A DNA stretch of 64,000 nucleotides from Paenibacillus sp. DCT19 (GTDB taxonomy: Bacteria; Bacillota; Bacilli; Paenibacillales; Paenibacillaceae). Of this stretch, positions 18,821 to 28,559 are shown piece after piece. The translations under genes and the position numbers were made by a program. The notes under the pieces were generated by a model. That model searched no databases, was not told the origin of the DNA, and saw nothing but the letters and a program-made list of their open reading frames with translations. The DNA lies in contig NZ_CP029639.1 in assembly GCF_003268635.1 (NCBI RefSeq), positions 1,747,501 through 1,811,500 of the forward strand, given 5' to 3'. Each line of letters begins with the position of its first letter. The first letter of the stretch is position 1.

Positions 18821-19369
18821 TTGATTCAAGGAGAATTAATTTATAAAACAATCGACTCGCTTAAGAAAAGATTGGAAAATAACAACCTGCTAGAATTACA
18901 GCTTCAGGAGGGTTATTTAACTCAAGCTACCTGTACGTTTAATGATCCGGCAGATGAAAGTGATTTAATCGAATTCCAAAGAACATTAGGGTATGAACTT
19001 CCGAATGATTATATTAACTTTTTGAAGATAAGTAATGGTTGCTCGTTATTTGACCATCCGCAATACGGAGGAGAGGCGTATTTATATAAGTGGCAGGACA
19101 TCCAAGAAGCAACGTATGAGAGTTCAAACGAGGGGTATCTGAAGATCGCCTATATCTACCAAGATAATATCGTAATTGATCTGAAAAAATACAGCGAAGG
19201 CTCAAATAATTACTTAATGGTTAAGGGGCACATAGACAACTTTGATGAGTCGAGACCCTTCAATATGAACTTTGAGTTGTGGTTTGATCGATTTATTATC
19301 AGTCAAGGAGATAAATTTTGGGACTGGTCTGTGTATACGGCAGAAAATTACTATAAATTAAAAGGATAA
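18821..19369 (+). CDS. SMI1/KNR4 (SUKH) family protein
   Basis: 182 residues. SUKH hallmarks are present: LIEFQRTLGYELPNDYINFLKISNGCSLF, i.e. the acidic helix followed by LPxDYxxFLxxxNG, then a YGGEAYLY strand. SUKH proteins are immunity proteins against bacterial nuclease-type toxins and also occur alone. It starts with TTG 18821 after GGATGGAAG. A short hairpin (19368-19392) overlaps the stop. Confidence 0.8.
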   Translation: MIQGELIYKTIDSLKKRLENNNLLELQLQEGYLTQATCTFNDPADESDLIEFQRTLGYELPNDYINFLKISNGCSLFDHPQYGGEAYLYKWQDIQEATYESSNEGYLKIAYIYQDNIVIDLKKYSEGSNNYLMVKGHIDNFDESRPFNMNFELWFDRFIISQGDKFWDWSVYTAENYYKLKG

Positions 19370-19392
19370 AGTACGTCTAGGCGATGTACTTT
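19368..19392 (+). terminator. hairpin overlapping the SUKH stop codon
   Basis: AAAGTACGTC / GATGTACTTT pair over 9-10 bp with a loop of about 5 bases; only a weak T tract follows. It may be a weak terminator. Confidence 0.4.
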
Positions 19393-19410
19393 GTATGAGA
19401 GGAATTCAGA

Positions 19411-19833
19411 ATGAATTATAAATTTATGTTGAAGGGTTACCCATTATATTATCTATTTATATTTTTACCAATTGGCTTTCTCTCTGTAATTACTTTATTA
19501 AGTAATTATATTGGTGATGGCTTTCGAGTAATACTACTGATAACAACTGGGCTAGTTGTGATCGCTCTAGTTGTTAAAAATTGGATAGATTCACAAAAGG
19601 ATTATGAAGTCGTTCTATTGCCCGAGGGAATAACAGTAAATAAGACGAACTATTCGATTAAACAAATTAGTGAAATGCGAATAGGTACTAATCTTCTTCA
19701 AATTCAACTTTCCGATAAAAATAAAAAGCTATCTTTCTCGTTAAAAAGTCAGGATAAAGATAGCGTAATCAAGGCATTCAAAGAATACTGTGAAAACGCC
19801 GGGATAAAATTAAAGGATTATCGAAGGGGTTAG
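19411..19833 (+). CDS. small membrane protein with two N-terminal helices
   Basis: 140 residues. Two membrane segments (about 10-30 and 38-57) are followed by a soluble domain of about 80 residues with a beta-rich PH/YcxB-like pattern (VVLLPEGITVNKTNYSI). GAGAGGAATTC lies ahead of ATG 19411. Function unknown. Confidence 0.6.
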   Translation: MNYKFMLKGYPLYYLFIFLPIGFLSVITLLSNYIGDGFRVILLITTGLVVIALVVKNWIDSQKDYEVVLLPEGITVNKTNYSIKQISEMRIGTNLLQIQLSDKNKKLSFSLKSQDKDSVIKAFKEYCENAGIKLKDYRRG

Positions 19834-19934
19834 AAGTTGCTTAGAAAAGCATAAGTAACCTGTAACATGAATACTATCGGTGACAATGGTGTCCCAGTTC
19901 CAATAATATATACTGCCTCTAAAAATAAAAAGAT

Positions 19935-20080
19935 GCTGCCATTTAATTATAACTGCAGCTTATGATCGTGCTGCATGACCAATTGGCATCATACAGCAGG
20001 AAGAAGCGCCACGACGATACACGCGTGGCGCTTTTTGCCATGCATCACGATGAAGCTCTCGTGATGCTACTCCAATGACG
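19935..20080. repeat. intergenic dispersed repeat with terminator, copy 1
   Basis: Similar in order and sequence to 35485-35630. Shared blocks are GCTGCCAT, GCATCAT, a terminator hairpin with identical 10-bp arms, and a downstream CTCGTG segment. The two copies bracket the carbohydrate locus. No coding capacity is seen. Confidence 0.65.
20004..20036. terminator. bidirectional terminator inside repeat copy 1
   Basis: Stem AAGCGCCACG / CGTGGCGCTT (10 bp, perfect), loop of 10 bases, then five T residues. It ends the immunity-like gene run. Confidence 0.85.
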
Positions 20081-20112
20081 AGCACCGTGGTATTTCATAC
20101 ATGACCCAATAC

Positions 20113-20147
20113 GTTAAGGTGCTACCTCTTTGACACAGCACCTTAAC
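20113..20147. repeat. perfect 11-bp inverted repeat
   Basis: GTTAAGGTGCT at 20113-20123 pairs perfectly with AGCACCTTAAC at 20137-20147; loop 13 bases; no T tract. Function unknown; the site lies between the repeat copy and the MITE. Confidence 0.5.
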
Positions 20148-20216
20148 CATATGTGGCTTGCCAAAGTACAGGCTGCAAATGCAAGGAAATGCTGTGAAAT
20201 GAAACAAACGAGACTA

Positions 20217-20376
20217 GGGCGTGTCTCAAAACTCGCTGAAGTGCATCTTTCACCGCCTTTTCGCCCCCTGCTGCGTCACTTTCCCTTGACGTGCCCCGGC
20301 ACGCCTGCGGAAAACTTCCTGACTTGGAACGAAAATTCGGCAAAATCTGCGGTCTTCGGAGTTTTCAGACACGCCC
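20217..20376. mobile_element. 160-bp MITE with TA target duplication
   Basis: The ends are 18-bp inverted repeats: GGGCGTGTCTCAAAACTC on the left, and the reverse complement of the right end is GGGCGTGTCTGAAAACTC (17/18). The dinucleotide TA flanks both sides (20215-20216 and 20377-20378), the target duplication of Tc1/mariner-IS630-type elements. There is no transposase gene inside, so it would be a non-autonomous miniature element moved in trans. Confidence 0.75.
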
Positions 20377-20740
20377 TAAAATATTCTAAAAAATATCAGA
20401 ATGTGTACTGACTTAAGGATTGTAATAATACTATAAATGAAATGGGTTTCATGAAATCCTTTTCAAGTATACTCTACAACTTGGCTAATGCTCTTCAAAG
20501 CGAAGTGTGAATCTAGGTTTTCAAATCCCATTAAGGCGGCCTTGTAAGGAGTCAGATTGTTCAGGGCAGTCATCAAAAAGCCTTTTGTAAGCTTGATTCA
20601 ATGTTACCAACTTTGAGGGGAGCGTGTGTAGGATGAAGTTTGAGCCAGAAGAAAAGATCACTTTACGAGGAATCGATATGGATGGCTGGGGTGGTGGAGG
20701 TACATAATCCAACACCGGGAAGTGTACTTTGTTCAATGTT
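20377..20740 (+). other. intergenic region without a supported gene
   Basis: About 360 bases between the MITE and the operator of the sugar-binding protein gene. Short frames exist on both strands but none has both a ribosome site and protein-like composition. No promoter pair was recognised with confidence. Confidence 0.4.
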
Positions 20741-20755
20741 TGTAAGCGCTTAACA
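20741..20755. promoter_or_regulatory. LacI/CcpA-like operator upstream of the sugar-binding protein
   Basis: TGTAAGCGCTTAACA contains the perfect palindrome TAAGCGCTTA and nearly matches the LacI/CcpA family pattern TGNAA-CG-TTNCA, but is one base longer than a classic cre. It lies 74 bases ahead of the binding-protein ATG. Carbon-source regulation is inferred. Confidence 0.5.
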
Positions 20756-20828
20756 ATCCCTGAACAGGCTATGGCGCTCACGTTTCAATTGGAACAGATT
20801 AAGATCATTTACTTGAGGGAGGCCGCCC

Positions 20829-22235
20829 ATGTTGAAAAAAATGATGTCTAACCCAATGATGATGCTCGTTTTATTTGCCATGTTAATCATGCTTTTGTCT
20901 GCATGCAGTGGTACAAATAACAAACCAGCCGATCCAGTTGCTCAACCAGCTGAAGTAGAGACGAACACAACGCCAGTGCAGGAAGAGGACAAGGAAGAAG
21001 CTGTGCCGGTGCCAGATTTAGACGGTCGTGTTATTCGAATTTCTCACTGGTGGGATGCTACACCAAAAGGGGATTCAGAATCGGATGAACTTGCCCGCGA
21101 GCGTATTCAAATGGTGGAAGAAAAATATAACGTAAAGATCAAATATTTGAATACGGAATATTGGTCTACCTCTGAAAAGCTGTCTTCCTCTGTGCTCGCG
21201 AACGAGCCATTTGCTGAAATAGTCCGGGTTCCTGATGGATTTATCTGGGGACTTATGCATGGTGGTTTTCTGACACCACTGGATGATTACCTTCAAGATA
21301 CTCGTGTGGAGCAGGATGTTGTTAATGCTATGCGCTTTGGAGGCGACAAGGTGTACGGACTCGAAAGCTGGTATACACCTAATGATAGTGGCATGTTCTA
21401 CAACAAGCGTATATTCAAGGAGGCTGGTCTGAAAGACCCGCAGCAATTGATGGACGAAGATAACTGGAGCTGGGATACGATGCTGGATGCGGCGAAAAAG
21501 CTAACGGTTGATCGTAACGGTGACGGCAAAATGGATCAGTACGGACTGGCTGGAGCGCATTACGTACTTTCTGAGATGCTGGTCGCAAGCAACGGAGGCA
21601 AATTATATGATGAGCAAACAGGTACAGTGACGTTTAATTCACCCGAATCTATGGAAGCGCTTAATTTTCTACATGGTTTGTACAATGAGCATAAAGTGGT
21701 GAAGGCCAACGGAGGTAACGACTGGGAAGATCCAGCCAAGTTCTTCGGAGAAGGCACCATTGCCATGTATCCGGGTGGACTCTGGGAGATCGAAGGCCGG
21801 ATTCTAGATAAGATGAAGGATGAGTGGGGTTATGTATACATGCCGAAGGGACCTCAAGCGGAGTCGTACTACGAACCATTCGGTCAGGCTACAGCTTACG
21901 TTGTTCCAAAGGGAGTGAAGGACGCAGATGTGATCGTGAAGATTTGGGAAGATCTACAAGACTTCGATAACTGGCAAGATAACCGTAGGCTCTCGCTCGA
22001 AAATATTTTGCCGGATGAAGAATCCATTGCCAATGCGATGAATGATAATGGCCAGGTGCAGCGCCTGTTTGGTGGTCGCTTTGGTGGTCTGGGCATTAAG
22101 GATCAACTGGACAAAGTAACTGAGAAATTCATCAAAGGCGAGATTACACCTTCAACAGGTGTTGCCCAGGTTATCGGACCTGCACAGGCTGCGGTGAAAA
22201 AAGTGTTAAGCGGGGAACCATCCGAGAAAAAATAG
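20829..22235 (+). CDS. ABC carbohydrate-binding lipoprotein (family 1 solute-binding protein)
   Basis: 468 residues. Lipoprotein signal with lipobox ending at Cys26 (LLSAC), an acidic Pro/Glu linker, then a type 1 sugar-binding fold (about 55-460) with typical motifs (GMFYNKRIFKEAGLKDP, DRNGDGKMDQYGLAG, EGTIAMYPGGLWEIEG). It captures an oligosaccharide outside the membrane for the permeases at 25270-27102. AGGGAGG lies ahead of ATG 20829. A weak hairpin (GACGGCC / GGCCGTC, 22262-22308) separates it from the next gene. Confidence 0.9.
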   Translation: MLKKMMSNPMMMLVLFAMLIMLLSACSGTNNKPADPVAQPAEVETNTTPVQEEDKEEAVPVPDLDGRVIRISHWWDATPKGDSESDELARERIQMVEEKYNVKIKYLNTEYWSTSEKLSSSVLANEPFAEIVRVPDGFIWGLMHGGFLTPLDDYLQDTRVEQDVVNAMRFGGDKVYGLESWYTPNDSGMFYNKRIFKEAGLKDPQQLMDEDNWSWDTMLDAAKKLTVDRNGDGKMDQYGLAGAHYVLSEMLVASNGGKLYDEQTGTVTFNSPESMEALNFLHGLYNEHKVVKANGGNDWEDPAKFFGEGTIAMYPGGLWEIEGRILDKMKDEWGYVYMPKGPQAESYYEPFGQATAYVVPKGVKDADVIVKIWEDLQDFDNWQDNRRLSLENILPDEESIANAMNDNGQVQRLFGGRFGGLGIKDQLDKVTEKFIKGEITPSTGVAQVIGPAQAAVKKVLSGEPSEKK

Positions 22236-22346
22236 TTCGAGTAATCAGCGTTAACCAACAGGACGGCCTCATTTCTGATTTCATCCCAAAATCGCTATGC
22301 GGGCCGTCTATCTAATTCACTACAGTCTGCTAAAGGGGGGCATCGG

Positions 22347-25257
22347 GTGAAGTTTACATTATCCCGAGTGACGCTTATCGTCGTTATGCTAATCCTCGTC
22401 ATGGTGTACACGATATCCAGTTCCGGTGCAAGCGGCAATGCAAAGTCCGGGAATCGAACATCAGATCCGAGCCGTGTGATGCCGATCTCTGAATCTGCTT
22501 CTGAGGGTAGCTACGATTATTATTTGCAGCAATTCCAGAACGAGAAGCGACCTTCCAGGGAAATTGTCATTCGTGGAGCTGACTATACAGCTGCGGAAGG
22601 AATGGAACCGAAGATGGTCGCGGAGCTAGGTGGTGAGACGGGCAAGTTCATAAGAACAGAGGAGAGCGGTTCCGTGCAATGGGAAGTGGAAGTTCCTGAA
22701 TCGGGCATGTATCACATGACATTGCGTTATTACCCGATCCAGGGTAAAAGTTCCGCTATAGAACGTGAACTATGGATCGATGGGAAATTGCCTTTCAATA
22801 GCGCACGTAATCTGAGTTTTCATCGTGTATGGGTCAACGAGAAATCGGAGATCGAACAAGATAACAGAGGTAACGACCTGCGCCCACGTCAGACGGAGGC
22901 ACCGATGTGGCAAGAATCGCTTCTGAGAGACAAGGAGGGCTATTATGAGGAGCCGTACCAGTTTTATTTTTCTGCAGGCAAACACTCATTGACGCTTGTG
23001 TCCACCCGGGAGCCTATGGTTATTGATTCGATCAGGCTACACCAGTATGAACAACCGATATCCTATGCAGAAGTGAAGCAGGAGTATGAGAGACAGGGAT
23101 ATACGGAAACCAGTGGACACGTGATCAAAGTTCAAGGTGAACACGCCAAGTACAAGTCATCACCAACGTTGTATCCAATCACTGATCGATCAAGCACATC
23201 CACGGAACCGTACGATGTATCCAAAATCAGAATGAACACCATCGGCGGAAACAACTGGCGTGTGCCAGGACAATGGATTGCATGGGAAATGGATGTGCCG
23301 GAGGATGGACTATACAAGATTGCGATCAAAGGTAGACAGGAATTGCTGAGGGGGATTTATTCCACCCGTTCGCTGCAGATCGACAATAAGGTTCCCTTCC
23401 GTGAAATGATGCAAATTCCGTTCTTCTATGACTCGAATTGGCAGATGAATGTGCTTGGCAGTGAGGACGAACCCTACTTATTTTATCTGACTCAAGGCAA
23501 ACATGAATTGCAGCTTGAGGTCAGTCTGGGAGCGATTGCGCCTCTGATCCGTCAGGTGGAAGCCAGTGTGCTCGATATCAATGCGATGTATCGCAAAATT
23601 CTGATGATCACAGGTAACGTTCCTGACCCCTATCGGGATTATCAATTAGAGAAACAGATTCCGGATATGGTGAAGGTGTTTCGCGAACAAAGTGACATCC
23701 TAAATGCTGTATCTGAAGAGTTAATTCGTTTAACCGGGGAAAAAAGTGATAAGACCGCGATATTGACTAAAACAGCCTATCAACTGTCCGATCTGGCCGC
23801 CAAGCCAGAAACCGTGCAGAAGCGGCTGGGTCAATTCAAAATCAATGTAGGTAGCGTCGGCTCTTGGCTTCTGGAGGTACGCGAACAGCCGCTGGAAATT
23901 GACTATCTGTTGCTTGCTTCACCTGATGAGAAACTGCCCAAAGCGAATGATTCGTCCTTCCGAAAAGTTGGACACGAAATTTCGTCTTTTTTCCATTCAT
24001 TTTTCGAGGATTATGACACCATTGGCAGCACATCTGATGAAGACAAGTCTGTTACGGTATGGATTGGTACAGGCCGGGATCAGGCACAGGTGTTGAAGGC
24101 CATGATTGACGATACCTTTACCCCGCTTACAGGCATTGGCGTGAACCTCAAGCTGGTAAATGCGGATGTTTTGCTGCGTGCTTCCCTGGCAGGAGAGGGA
24201 CCGGATGTGGCTATGCAGGTCGGAAATGATGTGCCTGTCAACTTCGGAATGCGTAACGCGGCAGAAGATCTGTCCAACTATCCCGGCTATGACGAATTAA
24301 TTAGGCAGTTCAGGGATAGTGCAATGGTTCCGTATCACTATGAGGATCAAGTATTTGCACTGCCGGAGCAACAAATATTCAATATGTTATTTTACCGGAA
24401 GGATATTTTGGAACAGCTTGATCTGGAGCCGCCGCAGACATGGGAGGACGTCTACGCCATGATCCCGGTGCTGCAGAAGCATAATATGGAAATGGCTTTG
24501 CCGCTTGCTCAAACGACAGGTGTACCCGTATTGGAAGTGAATCGGGCGTATGCCATGCTGCTGTACCAGATGGGCGGTTCGTTTTATTTGGACAATGGCT
24601 CCAGAAGCGGTATGGATACGGAAACGGGGCTGGAGGCGTTCAAGGAGTGGACGAATTTCTATACAAGCTACAAACTACCCCTCACCTTCGATTTTCCAAT
24701 GCGCTTTAGAACCGGAGAAATGCCTATAGGCATTATGGATTACACCTTTTATAACTATCTGTCCGTATCTGCGCCTGAAATCAAGGGGTTATGGGAGTTC
24801 ATTCCGGTTCCCGGCCTCAAGCAGCAAGACGGAAGTATCAAACGAGATGTGGCGAGTGGAGGCACGGCGACCGTTATGCTCAAGCAATCGAAGCATAAGG
24901 ATGCGGCCTGGGAATTTATGAAATGGTGGGTCAGCAAGGATGCCCAAGTTCGCTTCGGACGTGAAATGGAAGGTCTGATGGGGCGGCGGCGCGGTATCCA
25001 ACGGCGAATATTGAAGCGTTGCAGGAGTTACCTTGGCCTGTCCGCGATTATCGAAGTCTGGAAGAACAATGGGAATGGGTTCAGGGGTTCCAGAAGTTCC
25101 CGGAGGTTACTTTACGGGTAGGCATCTGGACAATGCTCTGCGTGAGGTCGTCAATAACGGGACGAATTCCACGGATGCCTTATACGATTATGTGCAGGAA
25201 ATTAACTACGAAATTCAGGAGAAACGAAAAGAGTTTAAATTGGACGGAATGCACTAG
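22347..25257 (+). pseudogene. large solute-binding protein with two N-terminal beta-sandwich domains; two frameshifts near the C-terminus
   Basis: GTG start after AAAGGGGGG. Signal sequence, two tandem carbohydrate-binding-like beta-sandwich domains (about 70-215 and 250-400; both contain a W-E-x-(D/E)-V-P-E-x-G-x-Y motif), a helical linker, then a family 1 solute-binding domain (from about 565). The frame breaks near 24977 and 25083; inserting one G in each GGGG run restores a continuous protein ending in EKRKEFKLDGMH at 25257. As written, the frame ends at 25121 with an unrelated tail. The domain order is unusual for a binding protein and suggests recognition of a bulky glycan. The gene may be intact in the cell. 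Confidence 0.75.
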
Positions 25258-25269
25258 GGAGGGACTCTT

Positions 25270-26235
25270 TTGCAGAAGGCTAATATGGTGACCAAAACTG
25301 GTTCTCAGCCCAAGCGTACGCCTGCCGGCTTACCCGGGAAGTGGGAACTTTTTAGGAGAGATATCAAGCGGGATAAGCATCTCTATATCCTTCTTTCGCC
25401 CTACATGTTGTTATTCTTCTTGTTTACCGTGTTTCCAGTCATGATCTCCATCTTCTTCAGCTTCACCAATTTCAACATGCTGGAGTTTCCAGAGTGGGTT
25501 GGTTGGGAGAACTACTCCAAGCTGCTCTGGAATGATGATGTGTTTCTAATAGGTCTTAAAAATACAATTATTTTCTCGGTGATCACCGGTCCAATCAGCT
25601 ACATTGCCTGCTTTGTATTTGCCTGGCTTATTAATGAGCTGAATCCAAAGGTGAGAGCCTTCATGACACTGATCTTTTTTGCACCGTCTATTTCAGGCAA
25701 TGTGTTTTTTATTTGGCAAATTATTTTCTCAGGAGATTCGTACGGCATTATGAACGGTTTCCTTATGAAAATAGGCATCATTTATGAGCCAATCCTGTGG
25801 CTACAGAATCCCAAATACATGCTTGCGATCATTATGCTTGTACAGCTATGGCTCAGCCTTGGAACCAGTTTTCTTGCGTTCATTGCCGGTTTGCAGACCG
25901 TGGATCGCACCTTGTATGAAGCAGGAAGTATCGACGGGGTTCAAAATCGCTGGCAGGAGCTGTGGTATATTACCTTGCCTTCGATGCGTCCGCAGCTCAT
26001 GTTCGGAGCTGTTATCCAGATTACCTCGTCCCTTGCCGTTGCCGAAGTGGCTACTGCGCTGGCAGGTTTCCCGAGCGTACAGTACGGAGCACATACGATT
26101 GTTACTCACTTGATGGATTACGGCACGATCCGCTTCGAGATGGGCTACGCTTCTGCTATTGCAACGGTGCTGTTCAGTCTGATGCTAGGTTCCAACCTGC
26201 TTGTTCAAAAGCTGTTAAAGAGAGTGGGGGAATAG
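25270..26235 (+). CDS. ABC sugar permease (MalF/UgpA type)
   Basis: 321 residues, six membrane segments and the EAA loop (YEAGSIDGVQNRWQELWYITLPSM) that docks the ATPase. It starts with TTG 25270 six bases after GGGAGGG. It pairs with the following MalG-type permease; the ATPase is not in this locus, so an MsmX-like shared ATPase elsewhere is expected. Confidence 0.92.
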   Translation: MQKANMVTKTGSQPKRTPAGLPGKWELFRRDIKRDKHLYILLSPYMLLFFLFTVFPVMISIFFSFTNFNMLEFPEWVGWENYSKLLWNDDVFLIGLKNTIIFSVITGPISYIACFVFAWLINELNPKVRAFMTLIFFAPSISGNVFFIWQIIFSGDSYGIMNGFLMKIGIIYEPILWLQNPKYMLAIIMLVQLWLSLGTSFLAFIAGLQTVDRTLYEAGSIDGVQNRWQELWYITLPSMRPQLMFGAVIQITSSLAVAEVATALAGFPSVQYGAHTIVTHLMDYGTIRFEMGYASAIATVLFSLMLGSNLLVQKLLKRVGE

Positions 26236-26238
26236 CAG

Positions 26239-27102
26239 ATGAAGATGGCCTTGCGTATGAAAAGGAAAATCAACAGATCCTGGCAGGTCGATATCTTGCT
26301 TTTCCTTTTGCTCGGCGGATTTGGCGCTTTTATGGTCATTCCGCTTATCTATGTGATCAATAATGCGTTTAAGCCGCTGGATGAACTTTTTATTTTCCCA
26401 CCAACGCTGTTTGTCCGGAATCCAACGTTTGAAAATTTTTCAGATCTATTTCAAGTGATGAAAAATTCATGGGTTCCATTCTCAAGATATATTTTCAACA
26501 CGGTGTTTATTACTGCGGCAGGCACGTTCGGACATATTATGCTAGCCTCTGCGGCGGCTTATCCACTGGCTAAATACAAGTTCCGTGGGCACAAAATCCT
26601 GTTCACCATCATCGTGTTGTCTCTGATGTTCTCCCCGCATGTAACGGCTATTCCCAATTACATGATCATGTCCACGCTAGGCTGGCTCGATTCCTATCAG
26701 GCCATGATTATTCCCGCCTTTGCTTATCCGCTGGGTCTGTACTTGATGAAGCAGTTTATGGAGCAAATACCGGATGCGCTTCTGGAGGCGGCAAAAATGG
26801 ATGGAGCCAGCGAATATCGGATTTTCTTTCAGGTGGTCATGCCACTTGTCAAACCTGCGTGGTTAACGCTGCTCATTTTAATGATGCAGATGTTGTGGGG
26901 AACGGATGGCGGCAGCTTTATCTATAGTGAGCAACTCAAAACGATGCATTACGCCATGGGACAGATTGTCCAGGGTGGAATAGCTCGTGCGGGTGTGGGC
27001 GCTGCCGTCGCTGTCATCATGATGACGGTGCCGATCGTGACGTTTGTATTGTCTCAGAGCCAAGTCATCCAAACGATGGCATCATCCGGCATGAAGGACT
27101 AA
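26239..27102 (+). CDS. ABC sugar permease (MalG type)
   Basis: 287 residues, six membrane segments, EAA loop LLEAAKMDGASEYRIFFQV and the typical MalG-like opening (FLLLGGFGAFMVIPLIYVINNAFKP, two parts). It follows its partner by 3 bases. Confidence 0.92.
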   Translation: MKMALRMKRKINRSWQVDILLFLLLGGFGAFMVIPLIYVINNAFKPLDELFIFPPTLFVRNPTFENFSDLFQVMKNSWVPFSRYIFNTVFITAAGTFGHIMLASAAAYPLAKYKFRGHKILFTIIVLSLMFSPHVTAIPNYMIMSTLGWLDSYQAMIIPAFAYPLGLYLMKQFMEQIPDALLEAAKMDGASEYRIFFQVVMPLVKPAWLTLLILMMQMLWGTDGGSFIYSEQLKTMHYAMGQIVQGGIARAGVGAAVAVIMMTVPIVTFVLSQSQVIQTMASSGMKD

Positions 27103-27119
27103 GTGAGGGGGTGTTAGAG

Positions 27120-28559
27120 ATGAAAGTAAGATCATGGCTAATCGTTCTGGCAGCTTCCCTGCTGATCTCCGGATTCGGACATAACGTGGCTCATGGGGCA
27201 CCGTATGAGGGATATACCTACAATTACTGGGGTAATTCGGTCAAGTCTCCGATTGCTTTTCTCCCCTCCAGAGTGATCACGGGTAACGACGCCGGAACGG
27301 GAGCATGGCAGTCTCCACTGGATTTGTATGCTGCACATAATGGCTTGCTCTATGTCCTGGATTCAGGCAATGGACGCATTGTCGTATTGAACGATAAATG
27401 GGAAACGATGCGAGTCATCCAACATTTTGAGCACGAAGGCAAAGAGGATAGCTTTCTGAATCCTGAAGGGCTGTTCGTTACGGAGTCAGGTCAGATTTAC
27501 GTTGCCGACACCGAGAACAGACGAGTCGTGGAGCTGAATCCGGACGGGACGTTCGTTCGTGCCATTGGTGCGCCAGAGTCGGATGTCATCAGTGATACAT
27601 TTGAATATTTTCCTAGGAAAGTGATCGTCGATAAGGCTGGACGCATCTATGTTGTCGGTCGGGGTGTCTATGAAGGGCTGATCGAATTTGATAGTGATGG
27701 GCGCTTTACGGGGTTTATGGGCACGAATCGTGTGCAGTTTGATCCGGTTGATCTATTCTGGAAAAGCGTGTCCACCAAGGAACAGCGGGAAAAGATGATT
27801 CGATTTATTCCACTGGAGTTCAATAACGCAGATATTGATGAAGGCGGTTTCATCTATACAACGACGGCAGATAAAAACACAGCTTCGGCGGTGAAAAAAC
27901 TTAATCCGTCCGGCATTGATGTACTTCGGGTCAACGGGGAATTTGCCCCAGTGGGGGACTTGAGTATCAATCGCTCCTCCTTCATTGATATTCAGGTGTC
28001 CGACAATGGGGTCTACCGTGCTCTCGATTCGACGAGAGGGCGCGTGTTCACGTACAACGAGGATGGCAACTTGCTGTATGTGATTGGTCAGCTCGGCAAT
28101 CAGAAAGGTACATTCAAAAATCCGGTTGCCGTTGAAAGTTATGGGGACGCCATCTATGTGCTGGACCGTGATCTCGGCCAGATCACCGAATTCAAGCCGA
28201 CAACATTTGGAAGCCTGGTGAACGAGGCCAATCGTTTGTACAGCTCAGGCAAACATTCGGAAGCTGCAACGTTGTGGCAAGAGGTGCTGCGACTTGACGC
28301 CAACTATGAAATGGCCTATGTAGGCATCGGCAAATCAATGCTGAGAGAAGGGAAGTACAAGGAAGCGATGACCCACCTGAAGCTTGGCAATGATCGGGAA
28401 TATTACTCCAGAGCTCTGGCGAAATATCGGAGAGAATACATGCGGGAATATTTCGGAATCTACATGACGGTGGCGATCGGAGTGCTTGTCAGCCTAATCA
28501 TCTGGCGCCGAATCGCTAGATCGAGGAATGAGAGGGGAGCCCGAGATGTCGCTAATTAA
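27120..28559 (+). CDS. secreted/membrane-anchored NHL-repeat protein with TPR and C-terminal anchor
   Basis: 479 residues from ATG 27120, which is preferred to GTG 27111 because AGGGGG lies 8 bases before the ATG. Signal peptide (about 1-27), five or so NHL beta-propeller blades (about 60-365; e.g. FLNPEGLFVTESGQIYVADT), a TPR-like pair (about 370-430) and a membrane helix (about 450-468) with a basic cytosolic tail. It likely forms an external propeller tethered to the membrane beside the transporter. The exact role is unknown. Confidence 0.8.
   Translation: MKVRSWLIVLAASLLISGFGHNVAHGAPYEGYTYNYWGNSVKSPIAFLPSRVITGNDAGTGAWQSPLDLYAAHNGLLYVLDSGNGRIVVLNDKWETMRVIQHFEHEGKEDSFLNPEGLFVTESGQIYVADTENRRVVELNPDGTFVRAIGAPESDVISDTFEYFPRKVIVDKAGRIYVVGRGVYEGLIEFDSDGRFTGFMGTNRVQFDPVDLFWKSVSTKEQREKMIRFIPLEFNNADIDEGGFIYTTTADKNTASAVKKLNPSGIDVLRVNGEFAPVGDLSINRSSFIDIQVSDNGVYRALDSTRGRVFTYNEDGNLLYVIGQLGNQKGTFKNPVAVESYGDAIYVLDRDLGQITEFKPTTFGSLVNEANRLYSSGKHSEAATLWQEVLRLDANYEMAYVGIGKSMLREGKYKEAMTHLKLGNDREYYSRALAKYRREYMREYFGIYMTVAIGVLVSLIIWRRIARSRNERGARDVAN

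Noticed and set aside
20130..20411. 93-residue plus-strand frame
   Set aside because: It spans the MITE and its inverted ends; coding appearance comes from the repeat.
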